Shown here one piece after another: positions 6,275 through 15,230 of a stretch of 39,148 nucleotides of DNA. Within the stretch, counting starts at the first letter, position 1, and each line of letters starts with the position of its first letter. The notes beneath the pieces were generated by a model, which was not told where the DNA came from, did no database searches, and saw only the letters and a list, made by a program, of their open reading frames with translations. Origin of the DNA: a virus; IMG/VR virus record IMGVR_UViG_3300034198_013709, positions 1 to 39,148 of that record. One strand, written 5' to 3'. The position numbers and the translations under genes are program-made.

Positions 6275-6508
6275 TTAGTCCCTAGGCTCTTCCAGCCTGT
6301 TCCGTTGACCTTGAGATTGATTCTTGACCCTAGGACGGAGCATCAGGGTGGCCCTTTGAGGACCATCCTTCTGTTGATCCTGAGGATGGAACACCAAGAT
6401 GGTCACCTTTGAGAGGTCCACCATAATCGGAAGATCAGTGCTGCCAATGTAGTACTCGTCACCGTACTTGTCTTCCCTGACTACGAGGGGGATCTCCAAC
6501 TGATTCAT
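6275..6508 (-). CDS. Hypothetical protein, 77 aa
   Basis: Starts MNQLEIPLVVREDKYGDEYY, with a beta-rich first half (VDLSKVTILVFHPQ) and a polar basic tail (RPRVKNQSQGQRNRLEEPRD). AAGG lies 9 bases before the ATG. It sits inside the tRNA cluster, between tRNA-Asn and tRNA-Ser(GGA), in the same direction and is probably on their transcript. Family not recognised. Confidence 0.6.
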   Translation of the reverse strand: MNQLEIPLVVREDKYGDEYYIGSTDLPIMVDLSKVTILVFHPQDQQKDGPQRATLMLRPRVKNQSQGQRNRLEEPRD

Positions 6509-6554
6509 CCGTTCTACCTTGTGTTAGTCTATCAGTTTATTACCATCGCTGGTG

Positions 6555-6643
6555 TGGCGGAGACGGGGAGATTCGAACTCCCGGTACCTTTTGGGTACAC
6601 ACGATTTCCAGTCGTGCACCTTAAACCACTCGGTCACGTCTCC
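6555..6643 (-). tRNA. tRNA-Ser(GGA)
   Basis: Class II, 89 bases with encoded CCA. Acceptor GGAGACG/CGTCTCC, anticodon loop CTGGAAA, long variable arm TGTACCCAAAAGGTACC, T-arm GGGAG-TTCGAAT-CTCCC, discriminator G. First tRNA of the cluster in transcription order. Confidence 0.95.
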
Positions 6644-6687
6644 CTACGTGGGGATTTTACCCATCAAAAAGTCTAGCCTTATTCATT

Positions 6688-7335
6688 CTAAATAGGAGAA
6701 CTAACGGTTTGCGTCAAGATCTCCGGGTAACCCTTGACGAAAGCCTCCAGAAGGAGGGGGAATTCCCGCTTGATCGACTTTGCGGTGCTTCCCATGTCAC
6801 CTTCGTAGACTGACACGTGGTCGGATAGAACAGAGTCTACCATCTTCTGTCTAGCCCAAAAGTGCATAGCTACAATCACCGCAGGAGGGAGGGACAGTAC
6901 CATCTTGGCTTCTTCACTCAATTCATCTTCGGATTCCACGGCGGCAGTGCAGGTCTTCGCAAGCACGTACTCGGCACTGTCATTGTCGATGTTTCGCCAT
7001 GAGGGTACGTAAGATTCAGACCTGCCGTCAAGATCACACAGCTCCAGAGCCATCCTCAAGCACTCCGCAAACGAGTTCCCCACGAGGAAGTCACCAAATT
7101 TGCTCCAAGCGATGGTATCCGAAGAGATCCGCCACACTGGATAAGTGGTGGTGGTGTAATTCCCGTCCTTATATTTCCAAGAACGGGATAAAAGGATGAG
7201 TACGAGGAGTCTGTGTTCCAGCGAAATCTTGATACCCTTATTGGTATAAGAAGGGTTCTCGTTCATCTTGCGAGCAATATCGGTCGTGTTTTCATCAGTG
7301 ATGACATCCCACGGACTGATTTCTTTATGAATCAT
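6688..7335 (-). CDS. Hypothetical protein, 215 aa
   Basis: Starts MIHKEISPWDVITDENTTD. Mostly helical and soluble, with a hydrophobic helix (HRLLVLILLSRSW) and an acidic patch (ESEDELSEEAKMVLSLPPAV). It is driven by the phage promoter at 7350-7386, which overlaps the upstream gene's stop codon. No motif or family is recognised. The promoter class and position at the head of the tRNA cluster suggest that its transcript could continue into the tRNAs. Confidence 0.75.
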   Translation of the reverse strand: MIHKEISPWDVITDENTTDIARKMNENPSYTNKGIKISLEHRLLVLILLSRSWKYKDGNYTTTTYPVWRISSDTIAWSKFGDFLVGNSFAECLRMALELCDLDGRSESYVPSWRNIDNDSAEYVLAKTCTAAVESEDELSEEAKMVLSLPPAVIVAMHFWARQKMVDSVLSDHVSVYEGDMGSTAKSIKREFPLLLEAFVKGYPEILTQTVSSPI

Positions 7336-7349
7336 TTTGTAATCCTCAC

Positions 7350-7386
7350 ATCCTTTTATACAAATGTCAAGAGTTCTGTAATTATT
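7350..7386 (-). promoter_or_regulatory. Phage consensus promoter
   Basis: On the - strand: AATAATTACAG, then CATTTGTATAAAAGGATG, with 15 bases between TTACAG and TATAAAA. The AATAATTA end overlaps the TAA stop codon of the 240-aa gene. It drives the 215-aa gene and perhaps the tRNA cluster beyond. Confidence 0.85.
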
Positions 7387-8104
7387 CCGCTTTCTTCTTT
7401 AGCTTCTTGATCTTCGTGGATTCTTCGGACTCGGACTCTTCCTCCGCTTCTTCATCCTGAGGTGTTGCAGCTTTCTTAGGCTTGAACTGGTGCACCACAC
7501 ATTTGTTCAAGGCGTCTACATTGTGTCTACAGTCATTGGCAATCCCACCTATATAAAGACCAGTATCAGGATCTGAGCACAATCCGGGCCATCCCGGACT
7601 AGATTCCTTCTCGGGAGTTCTTCTGACATTTTGTGGGATGGGGTGCCACAGTCCCTTCACATCCCATCGGATACTAAGGTAAGGCTTCGTGAGGGGATTT
7701 CCCTTCTTCAGGTATCCCGACGCCTTCAGGAATTCGTGGCAGCAGTATCCAGCCTCAACTGCCTGCTTGTGGAGTTCGTCTTCCTCGTTATCGACCATCC
7801 AGTTCAGGTGGCCGCACTTCATAACCCCACTCTTGTAGGACCTCTCTGGAGGAATGCTATCCACTTCTTCGGGTTCAGGAATTTCTTCGATCTGGTCCAC
7901 AGGAGGGGAGGCAAGAATGGGGATAACTACGTCTCCTTTCTCTTGAGATTCGGGTTTCTGCTTGGGCTTTGTTTCTTTCTCCTTTTTAACCGCTTGTACC
8001 TTAGGTGGTGCGACAGGAGCTTTTACCTCTTTCTCTGAGGTCGATGGTGCCGGACTCTTTTTCGCCCAGTTTTCTACGATTTGTTCAAAAGTAAGTTTAG
8101 ACAT
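7382..8104 (-). CDS. Hypothetical protein, 240 aa, with Cys/His core and charged tails
   Basis: Three parts are visible: a Lys/Glu/Pro-rich linker at about 15-90 (many KEKETKPKQKPE-type runs), a folded core with several Cys and His residues (MKCGHLNWM, GYCCHEFLKASGYL, GLCSDPDTGLY, NDCRHNVDALNKCVVH), and an acidic then Lys-rich tail (EEAEEESESEESTKIKK). The Cys/His spacing suggests zinc binding. GGAAGG lies 10 bases before the ATG. It diverges from the baseplate operon at 8163. Family not recognised. Confidence 0.75.
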   Translation of the reverse strand: MSKLTFEQIVENWAKKSPAPSTSEKEVKAPVAPPKVQAVKKEKETKPKQKPESQEKGDVVIPILASPPVDQIEEIPEPEEVDSIPPERSYKSGVMKCGHLNWMVDNEEDELHKQAVEAGYCCHEFLKASGYLKKGNPLTKPYLSIRWDVKGLWHPIPQNVRRTPEKESSPGWPGLCSDPDTGLYIGGIANDCRHNVDALNKCVVHQFKPKKAATPQDEEAEEESESEESTKIKKLKKKAE

Positions 8105-8143
8105 GGTGTTTACCTTCCAAGCGTTAGTCCAGTTATAGGTCTC

Positions 8144-8158
8144 TTCTCCTGAGGAGAA
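8144..8158 (+). promoter_or_regulatory. Hairpin that buries the ribosome binding site of the baseplate operon
   Basis: TTCTCC-TGA-GGAGAA forms a 6-bp stem in which the 3' arm contains the GGAG used to start the GTG at 8163. Folding would hide the site. This suggests translational control of the first baseplate gene. Confidence 0.5.
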
Positions 8159-8162
8159 AAGT

Positions 8163-9323
8163 GTGAGTAAGGAGATACAAGCCGGATTCCCATGCCCTCA
8201 CCTCATCATAGAGGAAAGCGTGGATCTGGACGCAGACCGCAGATCCTTGTACACTTCGGCTCCTGTTTCCAACTCGGGTGGAGTTAGGATTCTGGTGAAC
8301 GACGAGTTATACATTCCTTCCAGTGGTTTGTATACCCAGGCTTCTTTGTATGGTGGCAAAGGACCCTTCAGAGTGGAGAAATGTTCTGGCCTCTCTGGGG
8401 CCAATGGCACTCTGTTCGGGGTTGAAACTTCCGTTGGTAAAACCGAGATCTTTTTACCCGTGGGGGCCAGAATAAGCCTTTCGGACATGGTGAAAGCCCT
8501 GAGGATAAGCGCGATAGCGAACATAGCGTTGGTCTCCATGGACAACGATAGTCTTAGGATAACCGATACCGAAAAGACTGGGACTAGCTCCTTAGTTAAA
8601 GTCCACGGTAGGGGTGCTAATTTGCTGGGGTTTACTCAGATGGGGAAGAGGGGTAACGAGTTGTTCCCACCGTGGGAAGTGGTTTCCAAAAGGGACGTTT
8701 ATCCCGCGTCCTATGCGGCTGGCGTGACTTTGGTCCCAGCCAAGTACCCAAGATTCGTTAGGCCCCTGCAGGGAAACCAGAGCATCAAGGTCACTTATCC
8801 TTGCATGCCAGAGAGGTGCTCTAGGTGCAGAGCTACCTACGTTGAGAACGATTATAAATTTGACCCGACTGGAGAGATAATAACCATTCAGAATGAGAAC
8901 CTTTTGTATCAGGCTTGTTTGAAGGCCATCCTGACCGTAAAGGGCTCTAACCCTTACCATACAGGGTACGGGTCTAGAATTATGAGCAGGATAGGACAAA
9001 AGAGCACCCTCCTGAGTGCTTCCCAGATTAGGGAAGACATAGTACAAGCTTTAAGCAACATACAAGCTCTGCAAAACGGGCAGAGAAAGTACCAGCAGGT
9101 AACCGATAAGGAACGCTTATACAGAGTATCCAGTGTGAACGTGAAAAACACCCAGGACCCCACCACTTTCCTCGTGGACGTGGTGGTGGTTAACGGGTCT
9201 AACCAGCCAGTCTCTATCAATATCACCTACACGGCTCCGGGTGCAATCGCCTTAGCAGGTTCCAACGGGAAGTCTCTAGGCACCGAAGCAGTCGGCGTAC
9301 AACGAATCTTAATCGGTGAGTAA
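8163..9323 (+). CDS. Baseplate wedge protein, gp25-like
   Basis: 386 residues from a GTG start with GAGGAGA upstream. The C-terminal half reads like the GPW/gp25 family of phage and contractile-tail baseplate wedges (NPYHTGYGSRIMSRIGQ followed by IREDIVQALSNIQALQ and VSSVNVKNTQDPTTFLVDVVVV). The N-terminal 200 residues are extra to the usual short gp25 and may be a fused structural domain. CPERCSRCRATY-like Cys residues near 215-223 could bind metal. It is followed 5 bases later by the gpJ-like gene, as in myovirus baseplate operons. Uses many AGG, AGA and ATA codons. Confidence 0.75.
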   Translation: MSKEIQAGFPCPHLIIEESVDLDADRRSLYTSAPVSNSGGVRILVNDELYIPSSGLYTQASLYGGKGPFRVEKCSGLSGANGTLFGVETSVGKTEIFLPVGARISLSDMVKALRISAIANIALVSMDNDSLRITDTEKTGTSSLVKVHGRGANLLGFTQMGKRGNELFPPWEVVSKRDVYPASYAAGVTLVPAKYPRFVRPLQGNQSIKVTYPCMPERCSRCRATYVENDYKFDPTGEIITIQNENLLYQACLKAILTVKGSNPYHTGYGSRIMSRIGQKSTLLSASQIREDIVQALSNIQALQNGQRKYQQVTDKERLYRVSSVNVKNTQDPTTFLVDVVVVNGSNQPVSINITYTAPGAIALAGSNGKSLGTEAVGVQRILIGE

Positions 9324-9328
9324 CCTAC

Positions 9329-12300
9329 ATGTCTGTTACTGTCCCACAGGTATACGGTCCGGATGGCGTCTTGAGGGGCGTTCTGGTGTATTCGACCACT
9401 TTGCAGAGAACCTTCTTCAACGGTGTGTTGCCAGACGATACCATTGAAGTCCAAGTATCCATAAACGGGTCTGGGTTCACCTCTGATAACTCAGTCGTGG
9501 AATGGGGTGACGGTACGTGGACGGTTCCCAATCCCTACTACGAGCCGGATGGTTTAGTCCTTCTTGAGGGGTCTAACTCGGTGCAGCTGAGGGCCATACT
9601 CCCCTCTGGGTCAGTCACCCCCAGTGTGGAAATTCAAGCGACCCTTGTGTCCTCCAGTGGTGTTACGGCTGTTCCCCCCACCAACATCTCCGTGGAGCAG
9701 AAGAACGAATCAATAGTTATAAGCATTGAAAAACCCTCTGTGTCTGCAGGATACTTCCGTGGGGTGAACTTTTATGCCTCCTTGTATGAGGGAGGTGGGG
9801 TAACTGGTTACTCCATGATCAATGTGAACAGAATAACCGATTATGTGACAGTTCAGGAGTCCAACACCTTCGCGGCACAACTGGTAGACATTCCCGTGAA
9901 GGTTGATAACAACGGGGTCCCCGTAGCAGACCCTTTATACTTCCGTATCATAGGAAGGCAAGAGGACGCCAACGAGGTTGTCCTACAGAATGATTACGAC
10001 GAGTCTTATCAGGTTCCGGAGACCGCTAGAACCATCCAACTCCAGACGACCCTAAGTCAGGTCAGGAATGTCGTTCTGTACCAATTCCTCCATAACCGGA
10101 GTTATGGGCCTAATTCCGTACCTTCTACGATTATGAACTCCGCGTTCACCAACACCAGTGCTTCGCAGCCTCTTTATTATGTGGCAACAGCGGTGTACTA
10201 CGACCCTTTGCAGAATCTTGAGTACGAGTCTTCCTTCTCTCAAGAAGTGGTGGGTAAGCCAGCAACCGTCACCACTGCAATAGGGTCCTTCCCGACTGTC
10301 AACAGACAGGATATCCTTCAGGAATTCGTGAAGGCGATTTTCAGGTCAAACCCTCAGATAAGGGTTGAGGCTGGAAGCGTCCTGAGAGACACGGTTATAG
10401 ACCCCTTTACCTCTGAATCCGAGAGACTAAGGTTCTTGCTGGACTTTTACCATCGCGCCCGCACGCCATCCCTATTGCTTCAAATAGACGACCCCACCAA
10501 TTCAGGTGTTAGTGTACCTGTCAGCCAAAGTGCTTATAAGCTCGGTCTCAAAAGTGCCCTCTACATAGACACCGCCGCTGATACCCAAGCTCTGATAGAC
10601 TCAGCCTTTGACGCTTATTCTAGCAACCTCGGGGTTACCAGAAGATCTGGTGTTTCTTCCAGAGGGGAAGTCACCTTCTTCACCTCGACACGCCCTCAGT
10701 CTACCATAGTTATACCTCTCGGTTCTCAGGTATCCGGTGGGGGCGTGACATTTTCCACCAATAGGACTGCTTCTATACCTTATGACCAACTGGCGTCTTA
10801 TTACGATCCGGTTTCTGGTTATTATAGGGTGAATGTGCCCGTAACCGCCAGTATCACTGGCAGCAAAACCAACGTAGGCTCGGGACAGATCAAATCTGTA
10901 GTTTCCAACATAAACGGATCCATAAGGGTAACGAATTCCGCAGCCATGGTGGGTGGTAGGGACGTGGAATCTAATCTGGACATGGTCGTAAGGACCCAGA
11001 ACCGGTTAGCATCCGTAGATTCTGGTACCGCCCGTGGGTACCTGCAAACCGCCGCCGACGTTCCGGGGGTTGTAAAGGCTAACGTGGTATCTGCGGGTGA
11101 CGCTCTCATGCAAAGGGACCTCAATTCAAGTGGGGTTCACAAGGGAGGGAAGGTAGAAATATGGGTTCAGGGCGAGAACATCGCGACCGTCACCGATACG
11201 TTCGCTTTCACCTTCGTTATCTCTCAAGATGTCCACTTCGAGATCGTCGGGGATCCTTCAAGTCTCACCTTCAGAGCGGTGGACTCCAGCCTGAGTGAGA
11301 TAGACCCCATCGTGGAGATGCTGGACAACGCTACCATAGGATACGCGTTCGTGAACGCTTCCACGGGGGACAATTTCGACCTCACCAATGTCAGCATACT
11401 GACTTACAACACTATACAATTGGACACCAGCTTAGTCCAGCCATCGGTTGATCTGACCGACGTGGTTTTGGGTTCTTATCGCAAACGTCTCGGCAACGAA
11501 TTCGTTCTGCCACGCCAACCAGCGTCTTCGATTACTTCTGTGGTCGGTACGGAGAGTGGAACTCTCCCGGTTGACTCTTATCTATTGGTGTTCCCGGACG
11601 ACCCTCTGGACACTGGCAGATCCGCGCTGGCCAAGGATTATCTCAGGGTTGATGGATACGTTGATACTACCACTGGTCAGACCATACCGAGTGGCTCAAC
11701 CATCTCGGTTGTAGACGAGACCCACGTTCTGATAGGTCAGTACCCAGAGTATTTGGACAATCTGGGGGCTAGTTACCTGACCGTGGTGGTGAAGAGTAGC
11801 GACGGTCTGGTGATCTACGCTGGCCCGAATGACCCCAGTGGGGTCCCAGATTATCAGATAACCGTGGGGTCTCAGACCCAGGCTCTGTCCGTCACCAGAA
11901 CCAACAACAGCACCATCCCTAATGGTGGATCCGTTCTGATCTCCTACCAGCACGACGAGAATTTCACGGTCACCTACACCACCAACCTCATAGTCAGTCT
12001 GACTCAGGAATCTGTGGACGCCAACAAACACGCCACCGCAGATGTCATAGTGAAAGAAGCAGTTCCGGTTCCGGTTGACGTAGAATGTACTATTCTTCTG
12101 ATCAGGGGGAGGGATCCCAGCACTGTTGACGCTTCCCTCAGGACTAATATGAGTAACTTCTTCTCCAATCTGAGGATAAGTGACCCGGTTCGTCAGTCGG
12201 ACATAATAGACGTGATAGAAAGAACCACTGGTGTTTCCTACGTCATAATCCCCCTCACCAAACTGGTCAGGCAAATAGGGTCGACCGTAGTTAGGGAGTC

Positions 12301-12799
12301 CCTATCCACTGATACCGCTGCCGAGAGCAGCCTACTGGTGGGACTCACCACCAATTCAGCAGTAGTCTACATTCTAAACCAGGCCTTGTCTTCCGCCACC
12401 GTGGACGGGGGAGGTGTGGAGGGCGAATTCAAAGCGGTGTTCCAAGACGACCTTGCCACCCAGCTTCTGGGATCGGGTGCCCCTATCAACACCCTTGGGA
12501 CTTCGAGTGGTCTGTCCTACGTCATAGGTTCAGACGGTAAGTCCATAGGCGGATACAGTGACGATGCCACTCTCATAGCAGCTGGATACACCACTACGTC
12601 CCAGATAAAAAGCAGGAGGTTAGAACTCACTGCCAACAAAGTTCTGGTGTCCTTCTCTCCAGGCGATAACCCGACTGCCCATACCTACACGGTCACATAC
12701 GTGGTGGGTTCGGATTCTGGAGCTAAGAACATAGAGACTGGAGCGGCTGAATACTGTAAGGTGGGGTCTCTGACTTTCACCTACGACGAGGATCGCTGA
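9329..12799 (+). CDS. Baseplate J-like protein (gp6/gp47 family), 1156 aa
   Basis: The middle section (about residues 345-640) has the hallmarks of Baseplate_J proteins: an early helix with EAGSVLRDTVIDPFTSE, beta-rich domain with VTASITGSKTNVGSGQI, VRVTNSAAMVGGRDVESNLD-type loop, and a helix with RTQNRLASVDSGTARGYLQTA. Residues 1-330 form extra Ig-like beta domains and the last 500 residues more beta-rich repeats, making it much longer than Mu gp47. It forms the outer baseplate wedge linking to fibres. Codon use is rich in ATA, AGG and AGA. The last 19 bases overlap the opposing GIY-YIG gene. Confidence 0.85.
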   Translation: MSVTVPQVYGPDGVLRGVLVYSTTLQRTFFNGVLPDDTIEVQVSINGSGFTSDNSVVEWGDGTWTVPNPYYEPDGLVLLEGSNSVQLRAILPSGSVTPSVEIQATLVSSSGVTAVPPTNISVEQKNESIVISIEKPSVSAGYFRGVNFYASLYEGGGVTGYSMINVNRITDYVTVQESNTFAAQLVDIPVKVDNNGVPVADPLYFRIIGRQEDANEVVLQNDYDESYQVPETARTIQLQTTLSQVRNVVLYQFLHNRSYGPNSVPSTIMNSAFTNTSASQPLYYVATAVYYDPLQNLEYESSFSQEVVGKPATVTTAIGSFPTVNRQDILQEFVKAIFRSNPQIRVEAGSVLRDTVIDPFTSESERLRFLLDFYHRARTPSLLLQIDDPTNSGVSVPVSQSAYKLGLKSALYIDTAADTQALIDSAFDAYSSNLGVTRRSGVSSRGEVTFFTSTRPQSTIVIPLGSQVSGGGVTFSTNRTASIPYDQLASYYDPVSGYYRVNVPVTASITGSKTNVGSGQIKSVVSNINGSIRVTNSAAMVGGRDVESNLDMVVRTQNRLASVDSGTARGYLQTAADVPGVVKANVVSAGDALMQRDLNSSGVHKGGKVEIWVQGENIATVTDTFAFTFVISQDVHFEIVGDPSSLTFRAVDSSLSEIDPIVEMLDNATIGYAFVNASTGDNFDLTNVSILTYNTIQLDTSLVQPSVDLTDVVLGSYRKRLGNEFVLPRQPASSITSVVGTESGTLPVDSYLLVFPDDPLDTGRSALAKDYLRVDGYVDTTTGQTIPSGSTISVVDETHVLIGQYPEYLDNLGASYLTVVVKSSDGLVIYAGPNDPSGVPDYQITVGSQTQALSVTRTNNSTIPNGGSVLISYQHDENFTVTYTTNLIVSLTQESVDANKHATADVIVKEAVPVPVDVECTILLIRGRDPSTVDASLRTNMSNFFSNLRISDPVRQSDIIDVIERTTGVSYVIIPLTKLVRQIGSTVVRESLSTDTAAESSLLVGLTTNSAVVYILNQALSSATVDGGGVEGEFKAVFQDDLATQLLGSGAPINTLGTSSGLSYVIGSDGKSIGGYSDDATLIAAGYTTTSQIKSRRLELTANKVLVSFSPGDNPTAHTYTVTYVVGSDSGAKNIETGAAEYCKVGSLTFTYDEDR

Positions 12800-13158
12800 T
12801 TTACGTCGGGGATTCTAGGATCCCCGACCCCCAACCCGCGACACCAGATAGAATCCTCAGGTGACCACTGGGTTCTGGATATTCCGCGTTTCCCCTTCTT
12901 CAAAGCCCTTTCCGCCTTCAGGGCTTCTGACTGGCCATAATAAGGGCCGTGAATTGCCACCATCAACCATGGTCGATGCTGGGAGGTGTATATCCCCCCG
13001 CCTTTGATTATACCATTGTGCTGTCGTATTCTGCGAATCAGATCGGTGGTGCACCCTACGTAAAAAAATCCCGGTAGGGGTTTCCCTCTCTTCCCATATC
13101 TGATCTGCTGGGACTGAATTACATAGACGTACCATTCTTTTTCACTGTCACTCTTCAT
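12781..13158 (-). CDS. GIY-YIG nuclease domain protein (UPF0213/YhbQ-like)
   Basis: 125 residues. The GIY-YIG signature appears as WYVYVIQS (about 9-16) and FFYVGCTTDLIRRIRQHN (about 31-48, with the catalytic-type Arg), then GGIYTSQHRPWLMV and a Glu in EALKAERALKKGK. This is the compact single-domain form found in Slx1 and YhbQ proteins, which cut branched or single-stranded DNA. No DNA-binding region like that of homing endonucleases is attached. The C-terminal 35 residues are Gly/Arg/Ser-rich. It overlaps both neighbours: the converging baseplate gene end and the upstream sigma-like gene (11 bases). Confidence 0.85.
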   Translation of the reverse strand: MKSDSEKEWYVYVIQSQQIRYGKRGKPLPGFFYVGCTTDLIRRIRQHNGIIKGGGIYTSQHRPWLMVAIHGPYYGQSEALKAERALKKGKRGISRTQWSPEDSIWCRGLGVGDPRIPDVNQRSSS

Positions 13159-14176
13159 CTGAATAGGGCCTGTATTCTTTCACCACATTCCGCACTAGTT
13201 TCAGTACCCTTCCGGGTTCCTTGGCTCCGGATGCCACGAGAATGTCCATTATCTCTGATTTCTTGTTCCCGTCCGAAATCAGCCCGAAACAAGTCTTCCC
13301 GGTCTCTGGGTTTAGTCCCCTTTCTTCGCATTTGTCAACAATAAACCCGTGGATCTCTCTGATCGTGGAGTCCATCTCTACCTTCTCTTGTTGAGAAGGG
13401 TCGACAGTGGCCAGATCTGCCAATGCAACGTCTTCAATCTCTCCATCTTCACCGATGGATCCGACTGATTCGTAACGCCTGATCCTTGAGGACTTTCTGT
13501 TGTAATTGGATAGTATACATCCAGTCACCATGTGAACGTAGTGACCTAGGGATGATTTAGCAGGATCAAACGGACATTTCCCGGTGTTCCTGACCAGTAT
13601 CCCCTGATAAACCTCTTGTAGCACGTCCTCGGGTTCGTAGCCCAAGAACACCACACGTCTTGAGAAACCAGCAAAGAAAAGTCTTCTGACATCCCTGTGG
13701 TACTTGCTCAAGTCTATACCTAACCCCGTACTGGACCGATCCACCACAGTTATGTTCTTGTTCCCCTTTATCTTCTTGGGGCTGAAGACCGACAGGGAGG
13801 TGTCCATCATCCTCCTGTTCGTGGCTTCTTTCAGGAACAGGGACGCTATATCGACCTCGACCGGGTGGTTCTGGTTCCTGAAATAACTGTCAAAAGTGAC
13901 CCTGGGATCCTTTACCCCCTTGGTGACGGACTGAACACCGTTCACCACTGCCATTATCGTTTGCCTAGCAGAGGGATACCTTATGGCACCCGATGGCCAG
14001 TGCACCACGAACCCGTTGGCATCGGCCTCGACCATGTGATTCCCGTGTTCCATCCTAGCATAAAATAAACCTTCCCTGCGTATATACACGGGCACCTCTT
14101 GAACTTTTGTAGTATTTACACGTAAATAGCTTTGAGACTTCCCCCTATCTTTTGTCAAGAAAGGCATATTATTCAT
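13148..14176 (-). CDS. Sigma-70-like protein with region 2
   Basis: About 340 residues. The middle shows a region-2-like block: FLGYEPEDVLQEVYQGILVR (core-binding helix) and FDPAKSSLGHYVHMVTGCILSNYNRKSSR (promoter -10 element helix). A charged linker follows, and the end (SDGNKKSEIMDILVASGA then VLKLVRNVVKEY) could be a helix-turn-helix resembling region 4. The N-terminal 170 residues are unlike known sigma factors. It may direct host RNA polymerase to late promoters. The start is uncertain: ATG codons at 14221, 14176 and 14167 lack good ribosome sites, and 14221 would overlap the divergent gene. Confidence 0.65.
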   Translation of the reverse strand: MNNMPFLTKDRGKSQSYLRVNTTKVQEVPVYIRREGLFYARMEHGNHMVEADANGFVVHWPSGAIRYPSARQTIMAVVNGVQSVTKGVKDPRVTFDSYFRNQNHPVEVDIASLFLKEATNRRMMDTSLSVFSPKKIKGNKNITVVDRSSTGLGIDLSKYHRDVRRLFFAGFSRRVVFLGYEPEDVLQEVYQGILVRNTGKCPFDPAKSSLGHYVHMVTGCILSNYNRKSSRIRRYESVGSIGEDGEIEDVALADLATVDPSQQEKVEMDSTIREIHGFIVDKCEERGLNPETGKTCFGLISDGNKKSEIMDILVASGAKEPGRVLKLVRNVVKEYRPYSDEE

Positions 14177-14219
14177 TAGGCAGTTTATAGGGGTAATATC
14201 CGGGAGGGTCAAACAGACC

Positions 14220-15230
14220 ATGAAACGCCTTTCAACTTATCTGATAAGTGATAGGTCCCTCCCGGTAGAGGGGGACGTAGAAACCGATGTCGTAATGAAC
14301 CATGAGATGGTTGGTAAGATCGTCGAAGTTTCTAAGGAAGCCGGGGGGAGTCTGATAGCCCTCAAGGGTTACAGAGCCGAAGTGACCGGCGTGTTCTTAA
14401 GATTCGGCAAAGTAGTGGGGTACAGAGTCAAGATAAAGGACAAGGTCCACTTCGGTTCTGGCAAGGACTTTTACACCGAACACATAATGCTGGAAGACAT
14501 CCAGCCTCCCACTGCTGTGTCCGAGAACCTTAAAGAAACCCTCTCACACTGGGGGAGACAGAGAGATTACTGGAAAAATGACCCATCCGGACTGGAATCC
14601 ATCTGCTTCAGTTTAGCCTCCATCACCACCAAGTGTGACGTCGTTATGAGTGAAAAAGGATGGGAGTTCACCATCCCAGGCATCATGGGAGGAGAGTCCG
14701 CCTCCGCGCTGTTCCCGTATATTTCACACGATTCCTTCTGGTCCACCTCTGCCATAGTATTCCCAGAGAGGAAGAAGTACGTAGAAAGTGAGGATATAAG
14801 CGACCACTGGGAGAGAGTCTTCACTTGGGCTATGAAGGGAACCGTCCCAGCTTGGGAGTCTAGACTAGCATCTAGGCAGTTAGCTACCAGAAGGGTTTTG
14901 GTCCCGATGAGCAAAAGGATCATGGAAAAAGCCCTAAGTACCAAGTACAGGCTGACCAAACAGGCAGTGGATATGGACTACTCTATAGGGTTCTCTTCCA
15001 TAAGACTCTTGCCTAACACCGTTGGACTCAACGAGCCCCCGACAGACCGCCGCCCTTATACGGTGATATCGGTGCTCCCCAGCGTTGCCAAGGATATGAA
15101 ATACTTAGAACAGGTCGTAATGCACGAGTGCATCCATGCTGTTGTGGGTTCCAACGGTGGGGAACCTCACAATAGCATGTTCAAAGAGATAGCGAAGATT
15201 ATGGGTCTGGAACCCAAGTATAGGGACTAG
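14220..15230 (+). CDS. SprT-like zinc metalloprotease
   Basis: 336 residues. The C-terminus holds VVMHECIHAVVG, an HExxH-type zinc site (HECIH), then EPHNSMFKEIAKIMG with the third-ligand His and conserved Phe, as in the SprT/Spartan family. Spartan-type proteases cut DNA-protein crosslinks; the role of phage versions is unknown. The N-terminal 110 residues look like a small beta-barrel (VGKIVEVS, GYRAEVTGVFLRFGKVVGYRVKI), perhaps for nucleic-acid binding. GGGAGGG lies 10 bases before the ATG. Uses ATA and AGG codons like the late genes. Confidence 0.75.
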   Translation: MKRLSTYLISDRSLPVEGDVETDVVMNHEMVGKIVEVSKEAGGSLIALKGYRAEVTGVFLRFGKVVGYRVKIKDKVHFGSGKDFYTEHIMLEDIQPPTAVSENLKETLSHWGRQRDYWKNDPSGLESICFSLASITTKCDVVMSEKGWEFTIPGIMGGESASALFPYISHDSFWSTSAIVFPERKKYVESEDISDHWERVFTWAMKGTVPAWESRLASRQLATRRVLVPMSKRIMEKALSTKYRLTKQAVDMDYSIGFSSIRLLPNTVGLNEPPTDRRPYTVISVLPSVAKDMKYLEQVVMHECIHAVVGSNGGEPHNSMFKEIAKIMGLEPKYRD

